This document shows positions 36,301 to 47,400 of a DNA stretch of 64,000 nucleotides, one piece after another. How positions within the stretch are numbered: the stretch's first letter is position 1; every line of letters starts with the position of its first letter. Location of the stretch: positions 36,611,405 to 36,675,404 of the forward strand of contig OX392530.1 of assembly GCA_947623455.1 (NCBI GenBank), given 5' to 3'. Position numbers and translations under genes: made by a program. The notes under the pieces were generated by a model that made no database searches, was not told the origin of the DNA, and saw only the letters and a list, made by a program, of their open reading frames with translations. The stretch is from Mimachlamys varia (Eukaryota > Mollusca > Bivalvia > Pectinida > Pectinidae).

Positions 36301-38185
36301 TTGCCTTACATGTATAGCTCAATCAGTTTCTGCAGTTGGACAAAACTGTAAATAAATATTTTGAACATATTGCATAGACATGAGCACACACTTGGTAAAC
36401 AAGATGATTTATAAGATATCTACATAATTAACAGGAGACCAAAAGCATGACACTATAATGTTGATAAACTAATAAGTGCATGTGTACTAGAGAGAAAGTG
36501 GACTATTCTCTCAACTTCAGGGTGCCTCAGTAGCCGTGATTCAATAGGTAATGCACTGTCAATGTATTACTTTGTGTAATTAAACAGGAGCTTCAGACCA
36601 CTCCCTCTCCCAAGAATTTTAGATTGATCCCTAACAGGGGCAGAAAAAAAAGAGTGAAAGGATTAATTACTGTCCCTCGGATGGAACATTGGTTTCCTCC
36701 ACCTCGAAAACATCATTTGTCCATGGTAATTTTCAGTAATTATAGCCATTTTGTGCTAACATATTATTTAATCCCAACAAAATTGTATAAATATTGTCGT
36801 TCATATATGTAATATATACAAGTACATTTATTATCATCTTATGCATGAATGTTAATCAACAAATATTGGAAATGTACATTGTGAAGCTGGATTAGCTCCC
36901 ATCAACAATTAAACTGCAGGATGATTCTAGTATTAACCGTTTACTTTTGTTTTTAAAAACGTACTGTTTAAGCATTTCTTTATTAAGTCACAAATAGCAG
37001 AGCAACAAGTTTTATCCAGATACCTGGTCCTTGTGGTCCATTTAAACATAGACATGTCGTACTATTGAAATAGGATAAGATCAGTGGGAAATAAGCTGTT
37101 TTCTTTAGGGATAAAACCAGTGACCCAAAGCATGCTTAGCTACAGTGTAGCTCAATCACCTATCTATATATATATGTATCAAGTATGTGTACCGATATGA
37201 GCTAAAGGGAAATCTACTCTAGAATAAATCTACACATGTAGAAGGCAAGGAGAACATTAATCCTTATTTAGGTTATTCGTACAATATACAATCAAAAGCT
37301 GTCAAACAATAAACTTTCAATTCAAATTGCCTGCTTTATATGAAGAATTTGAAGACAAAACAATAGACTAGAGCGAACTTAAGATTTTATAGCTATTTAA
37401 TTATTTTTAGCTTACATATTCACTACCCAACTTCAATTACTTATATGTACCAGCAGATGTAACGTACCCTATGAAGTATGCAGGGATCACTTTGGGGCGA
37501 GATTTGGGGATGTTTACCCATATTTTTCCTGAAAATCTCATTAAAATTTCGAAATTTAATTGTTTTACTTTATACAGAAAAATCTCATAGAAATTTTGCT
37601 AATCCAATAAAATCCCTCATATTCTTCCATAGGCTTTCAGAGCCAGAATTATAAAGTTGAATGTTTGACATTAACCCATTGCAGTGTTCGAGTAAGAAAA
37701 GAACTTTATGTCAACACCATGGCCAGCTGTCAATTTAGAATATACAACTGTATGTATAAATGCATTATATTCAGTTCTGACAATCTTAAAGGTGTAATCT
37801 CATGACTTTAAGTGACTAGCTATAGTCTACGCATAGCTTTTTTATACCATAACCTATATATATACACTGTACATGATATACAGTACAGATGTACTTTCCA
37901 TGGATCAGCTTATTTGTCTGTGGGCTTATAACATCACAGGAGGTTGGAAACGAACCCAAATGTAATGTGAGTCAAAAACTAAGAATCCCATATGGCATGA
38001 TAAGTGCAGTTCTATGCAAATACATATAAGCAGATATAAGTGCTTTTCTGCTTGCCTTGATAATTTTGTTCAAAACACATGTTACACGCGAGAGATGCAA
38101 GAGCCACGCCTATTTTCATTCATTGAAAGATCATCCGATCAATATTACATTAATATTACCCTTTTCTCTGTTGGTAGTGTGCCAT
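27342..38185 (-). CDS. EndoU-family poly(U)-specific endoribonuclease (6 exons)
   Basis: Minus-strand exons: 38185-38160, 36286-36153, 34697-34602, 30169-29890, 29378-29234 and 27611-27342. They join in phase to 316 residues with stop TAA. The proposed start gives MAHYQQRKGG; exon 1 is short (26 nt) and is the least certain part. Residues 25-316 form one XendoU domain: LNEMWAADSQK, LFNYFDEE, ETYSAFKDLLNNYT, MLYKLWFSLYRR, SSSFEHVFVGE, GLHNW and LGTSPEFELASYT. By family comparison the catalytic triad is H188, H203 and a lysine at 257/258, all present. EndoU enzymes cleave RNA at uridines, leaving 2',3'-cyclic phosphates. With this start there is no signal peptide and no somatomedin-B domain, which suggests an intracellular form like XendoU rather than secreted ENDOU. 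An acidic insert (DEDEDED) precedes the catalytic lysine. Confidence 0.9.
27884..29065. mobile_element. Minisatellite-carrying dispersed element, copy 2
   Basis: In the last EndoU intron. It begins with two degenerate units of the 18-bp motif (gtgccccttta.cctataagcgcccctcctc) and continues with sequence matching 12215-12300. It ends with ttttcgtccagatcctagttttgttat and ctaaggacccc, matching 12535-12575. Its interior holds the 25-bp array at 28089 and a G-rich segment at 28860-28990. No transposase is seen. Confidence 0.5.
28089..28213. repeat. 25-bp tandem repeat, five exact units
   Basis: The unit begins aaaattgtcacatatcataa and is repeated five times without change (125 bp). Confidence 0.95.
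32022..32527 (-). mobile_element. tRNA-headed SINE, about 500 bp
   Basis: On the minus strand the head (32527-32457) has an A box region (GGTCGAGTGGTTAACAC) and a strong B box (GGGGTTCGATCCCC). The body ends in a simple tail of (TTATTG)-like repeats near 32022-32045, preceded by AAGCGCTTTAGAGTGG. The acceptor arms do not pair, so this is not a tRNA gene. It sits in EndoU intron 3. Confidence 0.6.
32881..33543. repeat. 35-bp minisatellite, about 19 units
   Basis: Units of the type agacaccaagctacgttagt followed by tataactttgcac, mildly diverged, in EndoU intron 3. No exon likeness was found. Confidence 0.93.
34374..34529 (-). mobile_element. Retroposed SINE 3' fragment with 14-bp target duplication
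   Basis: The 14-bp repeat CATTCAGTATACTA flanks the insert (34360-34373 and 34530-34543; the last base should be rechecked). On the minus strand the insert runs from GGGGTCACCTGCCCGACC through GGGTACTCCGGTTTCCTCCC to an A/T-rich end (aaaataaataaagttt). The long target duplication and A-rich tail indicate LINE-type retroposition of a 5'-truncated copy. Confidence 0.75.
35028..35746. repeat. Dispersed repeat with 'aagatggcggc' modules
   Basis: Starts acaagaggcccaagggcc and ends gggtcagatgacctaaaaa; 'cagtcatctgac' near the start is partly inverted at the end (gtcagatgacc). In between, a module of roughly 130 bp recurs three to four times, each with cagtggaRcttgagaaaaag and 'ttttcaagatggcgRc..YggtggccatNttgg'. 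A terminal fragment of a related element is at about 52424-52446 in inverse orientation. Confidence 0.65.
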
Positions 38186-38464
38186 AGTAGTCACAAAGCC
38201 GGTCCACGTCACCGAATATAACGTTACAAAATGGTGTGATGAGAGTGATGTCAAACTTGACGGGTCTGTTGCCTCTCACTGTTCTAAACTCCCTCCAGGC
38301 AATATCTAAATAGCAAAAGCTGTCCGAGAAGTTCCAAACGAACACACCTAGCAGACGCTTTTACTGTTGTTGGTAGCGACACGTTCATTGGTCTATGCAA
38401 GCATTCGATAATCTAACAGCCAATCAAAATCACCGTTTCATTGCGGTTTCATTCATCTTTCAGC
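38186..38464. promoter_or_regulatory. Shared promoter region, EndoU and SELENOI-like
   Basis: The 279 bp between divergent start codons contain CCAAT at 38420-38424 (plus) and ATTGG, its complement, at 38387-38391 (minus). One CCAAT box therefore points each way, a common arrangement in bidirectional promoters. No TATA box was assigned. Confidence 0.65.
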
Positions 38465-41400
38465 ATGGCTACGAACAGATACTTGTCATCTGAGGTTCTG
38501 TCTGGTTTTGATCGATATAAGGTAAATTATGGGAAATTATGCTTTTTATTTCGTTTTAGTATCCATGATAATAACACGAAGTAACATTTAATCAAAAGTT
38601 TTATTTTCCAAGGGGCGTATTTGCTCCAAGTTGTATCAATACATGCTGATCAACCTTTGGCTCTTGACTGACGACGATCGCCACTGATCTTGACGTATAT
38701 ACGTACATATACATTTCACAAGGGATGGGGGATGCATGCACAATCACTGCGCTCGATTTCCTAAGACATTTTCAATTTCACCTGTTTAATTTGTTTACTT
38801 TAATTATGCGTTGCTTAACAGTTGACATTGGGAAAATTTGTAAATCGTAGTATACATGTAGTAGTATGAAAATTGACTTTATGATAATGTTGTTATGTCC
38901 AGCGTAGGTATATGGGGAGGGGGGGGGGTGGGGTGGTGGGGAATACTGCTTAGCTGGCAAGCTAGCTTTTCCAGTCATGCGGTATAACCCGGAGACCCGT
39001 TCACGCTAGTTAGGCAACGGTGAGCGTGGTCAGTAGTTGGATTGGTGACCGCCTGCACGTTACAATGTCACTGTCATATATAGTAGACAGATGGATTCTA
39101 TATAAAATGATACATGTACTGTGAGGCCCATGTACAGTACCGAGTTGGCCTATGTGTGACTTAAATCTACAACTGCTTAAAGCCTTGATCTTAAGGTAAC
39201 CAAGTTCTAACCCAGAACAACATAACAACTATCACAAAGGCAACATCAGAAAAAGATCTAGGTGTACTTTGATGATAAACTGAAATTCACTGTCCACACC
39301 AACCTGGCTGTTACAAGAGCTAATGGGATGGTGGGAATTGTTTTTCGAATATCATGTACAAAGTCCAACAATATTCTAATCTTGGTATTATTCGAATCCC
39401 TAATCTGTCTGCATCTGGAATTTCTAGTCATTCGTTCACCATTAATGCTTCGAAAAGAAATGATTATTATTAGAAAATGTACAACGTAGGGCTACAAAAA
39501 AAAATATCAACTTTAAAAGATTTGTCATACAACAATATATGAACACTTGAACTTCCAACATTAGAGTATAAAGAGACAAAGGGCAAATATGATTCAAGTA
39601 TTACTATACAAAATACTAAACCAGATTGACAACATATCTAGTGAACAGCTACTAACATACATGTAATATAAGCTGTAAGAGAACACCTAATTAGAATAAT
39701 AAGAGGACACGGCCAGGAAACTATAGAAACACCAAAGACCATCTACAACAGGAAATGGAAATTTCTTCAGTAATATGTTATGAAACGTGATGGCATATAG
39801 AACCTGACGTAGGCATACAAATCAAACAGATCTGCCACAACGTAACGAGACCTCTAGATTATTGAGCCAAGACGCCAACGCTACCACCAGGCCAAAAGGT
39901 CCGAACCAGTTGACCTGCTTTGTAATTTCTTGATATTGTTATGCAATGTCGCGTCTCCTCGTAACAAATAGAATAGTTAATTCTTGGAATTCCCTTCCTG
40001 AGGATGTTGTTACCTCTCCAAGTTTAAATAAACTCCTTCAAAACAAACCTCAACAAATGTTGAGCCAATCACCGATCAAAGTTCAGCCCATGCTTCAACT
40101 AACTGTCATTATGATTGAATTCTGTTGAAGATATTCCTTTTAAAAATTACTTTTAACAAATTGAGGACATGAAACAGTACTAAAAGCACTGACTTAAGTG
40201 CTGTTCGAATATTCATATCTACTGATATGCATATATAATATAATTTCTTAATTTAATGATATATTCCTTTGCAAGGAAGAAATATTTGTAAAGATATTCA
40301 AATCAAAATTGATTGCAAATGGGTTTTTTTCATGTTCTCTCTCAACAGACACTAAACATTCACCAAATTAATGTAAGAACACCTTAATAGGAAACATTGT
40401 TATCTCCCCTGGTGTTATATTGTATGTGATGTCACAATATGGTAACCAAAATGTTAAATAAATGCATCACCTAAAGATGGCTGTTAAGCCTGAAAATGTT
40501 AGCGAAACACAACAGTTGTCGTGTTGAAATAATATTTTTTACTCTATATGATAATATAAATAATAAAACAGAAGTGACCCTGTGGAAGAAAATATATGTA
40601 AATTGTCAAAAATAGCACGGACACATTTTTAGCACTTCCACTCCTTCAGTGGGAGCTCTAGATCTTCAGACTGTGAATTTAAACATAAAGTCATGAAAAT
40701 ATCTAATTAAACAGTCTATAAAGAGCTTCCACTGAAGGAGTGAAAGCGCTAATGATGTTTCAGTGTTATGTTTGACAATTTACATAAAATATTTTATATA
40801 TATACCACTGATAAAGCAACCTGAAGTAAGTTCTAAAGAAGTAAAGTATGTGTAGTACGCCTACTAAGATAGCCATTAGAAGAAACACTAAGATACATCA
40901 CAACAAGCTTGGCAGCTTACAACAATGTCACCTTCAGTGAATGTTCATGGTCATCGAATGTTAAATCCGAGTTGTGTTAGTCATTTACGTTTTACTTGGA
41001 AAGTTTGACAATGCTAAAGTAGCAGCTTTTGCCAAGTACAGATATGTAACCCTACTGTAGTGAGTACAACTACAAGATTTGCATTGATTAGGTTGCCTAG
41101 CAAATGTCAGCTGTGGGGAATATCTCGTACTCTTAGCTCTTTAGTACAAACTCACTCACTCTGTAGAGCCAGGCATCAGTTAGTAGACCCCAAGTGATGG
41201 CACTATCTTTACATTTGTTCCTCATCCTATTACAAACTGGTGTTGATAACCTTATTGAAAATAGGAGAATTAACCACAGGAAGAGAATGAAAATTGGGTT
41301 ATTGTTAGAAAAAAAATTAAATAGTAGCATTAAAGATGTACATTGATTAGGTTGCCTTAAAAGTATCTGCTTTGGGGATTTTTTCCTAAGCTGAGTGTAT

Positions 41401-44400
41401 ACAGCACTGGACTGGAAAAACTATAAGGGTTACCAGGTAAATGCTCGAGCCCCAGCAATATCTTTATCACTATCACCCTACAGTTATGCGATGGAACATC
41501 ATCCAACATCACTTGAAGTGAAATGTGTCAAATTGTTTAATTATTTAATTACTTCTTCGAAAAAAGCTAGCTATAGCTGGCCTGCAGCTTAGTAGCACTT
41601 AAGCTTACTAATTGAGGTAGAGGGATCATATATATATGTATATAACATTCCTCAAATGATCATATCTGTAACTTGGATGACAAAAGTGCACTGGTGCAGT
41701 ATTTATCTACAGTTTTCAAAATAATGGATAATATTCCATCAAATTCTGAATATTTTTTCAGGACCAGGTGGTGATGACAACAGCAATAACAAGACTTAAA
41801 CAAAATGATGAAAAAATCACAAAGATCAACTGTTCAATTAAGACTATAAACAATATGGCATCAACTTTCATGAAATAACTTACCCCAGACTGTATTTGAT
41901 TGGTGAATTATTGATATGTCAGATCACGAACATTATAACCAGAATCCAAAGTCCTCCAGTGGAGTCATTTAATTTGGCCAAAGAAAGGTATAGAATTTCT
42001 CAAGCATATATTAATATATACATGAACTTCAACATTATGTGAGGAACCTATCAAAAATGTCTTCCTTCGACATTTGTGTTTCTGTGTTATTATAAATATA
42101 TTAAACATACATATTGTATCATATTCACTTAGTGTTGTACATGTTACTTATAATATATTAAAAACATGATGTATCATATACACTTAGTGTCGTTGATCCG
42201 AAGGTTAAAATGTGAATTTCCTGTCGTAATTGTACCGTGCTTAATACATGTATATATATATACATATATAGTTCAAATAAGAGAAACACTTTGTGTATCA
42301 TGTATAAAAATATAAAAATGAAATATTAACATGGCAACTGCAATTCCATATTGTAACTGCTAATATTTTAACATGGGGTGGGGGGGGGGCATTAAAGATA
42401 CAGTAAAGTGCTAGAAAGTATAACTGTTCCTCACACAAAGTTTAAGTTATTCATCTAAATATTTCTTTTTTTGATCATGATGCTGTTGCACATATATTAA
42501 GACTGTGTTTCCTTTTCTTTTTCCAGTATAGTTCCATTGATACCAGTCCGATCAGCAAATATATCACACACCCATTCTGGGATAAGCTTGTTCAGGTAAC
42601 ATGGAATTGATTTATAGATCAGTGAGAGTGATATTTTTGTATTTTGTCAATTAAAGGCCCAATATACGTAACTTCAGGGAAATTTTCGTGATTCTAAAAA
42701 ATTCTGAAAAAAATCCAGTTGATAACCATGCAAAAATAAGCATAAAACGAAGTAAACCTGAGCGGTAACTAACAAGAAACTCTGGACAAAAAAAATCCAA
42801 GAATTGAAATTAATTCAGGTGGGGCCCACTTCAACAACAAACCGAAGGTAGAAGACGGTTCGAAATGGACGCGTGTTTACAAATAGCGTGTTTCAACTGC
42901 TGCTGTACCGGTAACCGCGAAAGAATTCATCTTGAATATTGCTGATATCAGTTAATCTTAGCTAAATCTATAAGTATAATAAGTTATTAGGCTTGATTTT
43001 CGCTTCAGGTTTTGCCGAAAGTTACGTATATTGGGCCTTTAAATTCCCTGAGAATTATTAATAATCATCATGAATTATAAGTTTTCTGTTACAAGTATAA
43101 ATTATAACTTTCCATTACCCTCCCAATGAAGGAGATAGACTCCCGACATTGGGCCCTTGAATTTAGCAATTTCACGAAGTGAGTTTCTATGCTGTTTCTA
43201 GATATTCAAAGATCTTATGATTTCATGTGAAATAACAACTTAGAATTTTCTTTTAATCCTTGGGAGTATATATTACCGGGTACACATTATATTCGTGTTT
43301 TTTATTTTTAATACACAGAATCCCTGTCCACTCCCCATCCCCCTTTCACTGTCACGAAAGTTTTTAAGATTTTGGCAGGTGTGTTAAAATAAGACAGAAT
43401 CTAATTGTTTCGGTCTGCTTATCATTGGGTTTGTTGTAAATTATTTTATTGAATAATTTATGTGCTACATATTCAATGATGATGGTTTTAAAACAGTGTT
43501 TTTTTTAGGGTCGATTTGGGGTCGAATTTCGGCCCCTTCCCCTAGAGAAATTTTGTTGTATTTTCCCAATTTCTTACTCATATTTTCCCATTCAGAAAAT
43601 ATCCCTTCATATGTGTTATTGACTTATTGTTATTTTTTGCATTTAAAACCAACAGCAAATTTTCCAAATCGGGGAAAAATACCGCTGTATTTCCCAATTG
43701 AAAAGGTACAGGCCCCTGTAAAAAAGGGATGAAAAAATCACTGTAAAATTTTCTTTGCAGCTGTATCCAAGATGGCTGGCACCAAATGTACTAACACTGG
43801 CTGGATTCTCTCTGCTGGTTGTGTCCTTCATTGTGCTGACGATTATTGATCCCCACTTCAATGCGGCCAGTCCAGACCAGTCAGGGGTACCTTACTGGGT
43901 GTGGTTATTGTGTAGCTTCAATGTCTTCTGGTCTCACACATTAGGTTTGTATGAAGTTTTGTTAATGCCAAAATGAGTGGGGGGGGGGGGGGGGCATTAA
44001 TAATTTGTCCTTAATCTTTAGGAATACAGGACTACTCTCAAATTATTGTATTAAAACATATACTAATGAAACATATTCAAATAAAGGGTTTGCTGTGGCC
44101 AAGTGGAGAATGTGTCTGACATTTTCCTACCACAAGCCCTCCATCTTTGGGTCACATAGTGAGATTGTAAATGTGTCAAATGTATAGATACACGTGTTGT
44201 AGATGATATAAATGTCATGTAGGTGATATAAATGTCCGGTTATAAATGTCATGTTGTAGATGGTATAAATGTCCGGTTATAAATGTCATGTTGTAGATGA
44301 TATGATATAAATGTCATGTTGTAGATGATATGATATAAATGTCATGTTGTAGATGGTATCAATGTCCTGTTATAAATGTCACGTTGTAGATGATATAAAT

Positions 44401-47400
44401 GTCCGGTTATAAATGTCATGTTGTAGATGATATGATATAAATGTCATGTTGTAGATGATATGATATAAATGTCATGTTGTAGATGATATGATATAAATGT
44501 CATGTTGTAGATGATATGATATAAATGTCATGTTGTAGATGATATAAATGTCCGGTTATAAATGTCATGTTGTAGATGATATGATATAAATGTCATGTTG
44601 TAGATGATATGATATAAATGTCATGTTGTAGATGGTATCAATGTCCTGTTATAAATGTCACGTTGTAGATGATATAAATGTCGGGTTATAAATGTCATGT
44701 TGTAGATGATATGATATAAATGTCATGTTGTAGATGATATTAATATCCGGTTATAAATGTCATGTTGTAGATGATATTTTCCGGTTATAAATGTCATGTT
44801 GAGGATGGTATGATATTAATGTCAACTTGTAGATGATATTAATATCCGGTTATAAATGTCATGTTGTAGATGATATAAATGTCCGGTTATAAATGTCATG
44901 TTGTAGATGATATAAAGGTTCTGTTATAAATGTCATGTTGTAGATGATATAAAGGTTCTGTTATAAATGTCAAGTTATAGATGGTATCAATGTCCTGTTA
45001 TAAATGTCATGTTGTAGATGATATAAATGTCCGGTTATAGATGTCATGGTGTAGGTGATATAAATGTCATGTTGTAGATGATATAAATATCCGGTTAAAA
45101 ATGTCATGTTGTAGATGATATAAATGTCCTGTTATATATGTCATGTTGTAGATGATATAAATGTTTGGTTATAAATGTCATGTTGTAGATGATATAAAGG
45201 TTCTGTTATAAATGTCATGTTGTAGATGATATAAAGGTTCTGTTATAAATGTCAAGTTGTAGATGGTATCAATGTCCTGTTATAAATGTCATGGTGTAGA
45301 TGTTATCAATGTTCTGTTATAAATGTCATGTTGTAGATGATATAAATGTCCGGTTATAGATGTCATGGTGTAGGTGATATAAATGTCATGTTGTAGATGA
45401 TATAAATGTCCGGTTATAAATGTCAAGTTGTAGACGATATGATATTAATGTCATGTTGTAGATGATATAAATGTCCGGTTATAAATGTAGATGATATGAA
45501 TTTTCAGTAAGAAATGTCATGTTGCAGATGATATAATATAAATGTCATGTTGTAGATAATATAAATGTCTGGTTATAAATGTCATGTTGTAGATGATATA
45601 AATGTCTGGTTATAAATGTCATGTTGTAGATGATATAAATGTCATGTTGTAGATGATATAATATAAATGTCATGTTGTAGATGATATAAATGTCCGGTTA
45701 TAAATGTCATGTTGTAGATGATATGATATTAATGTCATGTTGTATATGATATAAATGTTTGGTTATAAATGTCATGTTGTAGACGGTACTGATGGGAAGC
45801 AGGCTAGGAGGACAGGAAGTAGCTCCCCTCTGGGCGAGTTATTTGATCATGGACTGGACAGCTGGGCTACTCTCTTCTTTCCCATCAATATGTACTCTAT
45901 ATACGGGCGTGGTGAATTTGGAGTGGATGTGTTCAGGGTCTACTTCGTCATGATTGGTATCATGTTCTGTTTTATTCTGTCCCATTGGGAGAAGTATAAC
46001 ACTGGTATCCTGTTTCTACCATGGGGCTACGATCTCAGCCAGATAGTAAGTATATCATTATCTAGTTGTTAGCTAGCACTTGTATGTATGGTGTTCCAAT
46101 GTCTAGTACAATTTCCTACCATAACCATTATTCACTATCAGTGGCAGATACTTGGTGGAAACAATAAATCAAGAAATTCTAATAAATTTTGATAATTTGT
46201 TTAAAGAGAAAGAAATCAAGCATCATGAACAAGAGAGTTCCTTTTTTCTTATATTGATCTCTTCTTGAAGAACGTGCTGCACTACAAAAAAAGTGAAGTG
46301 ACATAACCTTTTTTTGTCTTTGGAATTCAGGTATAAATTTTCATCTGGATTTCAATTTGAGTAGGTTCTATTTCTCTGTTAAAATAAAAACAAAAAGCAA
46401 AACAAAGAAAAATGATTTTCAGATAAAGGCCATCTGAGTTCAATAAGTTTGTTTTTACACAAGTCACAGAAATAATGCAAGATACTGACATCAAACCGTT
46501 AAGAATAATGTAGAAGTTTTACCTAGTTTACAACTATGTAGAGAAACTGGACTTTGATTGGTTTGGTAAGGTTCATATATGACAAGGGATGTGTGGATCT
46601 AACCTCTGATCTGGTATTTAGCTTATTAATATTTCTTCTGACAAAAGTATCAGTTTTGGATAGTTCATCATGAAAAATTAGCTGAGAATGAAATCCTTTT
46701 TTGAACATTCTCATAATAGAGTGACTTTTCCTTTTTCAGGGAATGACACTACTGTTTATGGTAGCTTATTTTGGTGGACATGAAATGTGGCGATTCAAAC
46801 TACCGTTCCTAGACTTGTATTGTGCGGAGGGCTTAGAAATAACAATGCACTGTAAGTATTTACACTGTGGAGTTTTTCACAGATAAGGATTGCATACTGA
46901 ATTTCATTAAACAATATTATGTTCTTTGTAAGTTACTCTTCTTGTTGCCTACTGCTTAGAAAAAAAATCAATTTATACTTCTACGAAATGTTTGACTAGT
47001 CAGAGATAGGAACTGAGCATAACATGAAATGTGTTGCCTGCATGTCAACATTTTTGTCTACTTAATCTATTAATTGTTGATGAATCAAATCTATACAAGT
47101 TAATGCATATCTACTAATCTGCACCAAAGACAAAAAGTCAATGAAAACACTACTTGCTTTGTACTAATTTTAAACTTTTTTAACCACAGCTGTAAACATT
47201 AATATTTCTGATTTAGACTTGGATTAAAATAAATCAATTATCTTAAAGGTTATTTGATAATTGTGCTAATTTTGATTTTATTTTTATGTTTTTTTAGTAG
47301 GAACTATTCTTTTAACAGTCCCACCAACTCTGTTGAACATATATGTGTAAGTATTAATGGTGTCAAAACGAAATTTGGAAAATCAGAATGATAAATAAAT

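Noticed and set aside
37100..37165. tRNA-like segment (minus), with similar ones near 41395-41460 and 44085-44185
   Set aside because: The boxes are too degraded and no second copy in the window supports them; possibly old SINE pieces.
38145..38345. 66-codon minus-strand frame at the EndoU 5' end
   Set aside because: It does not splice in phase to the EndoU domain; the short MAHYQQRK start in another frame does, so the longer frame is treated as 5' UTR.
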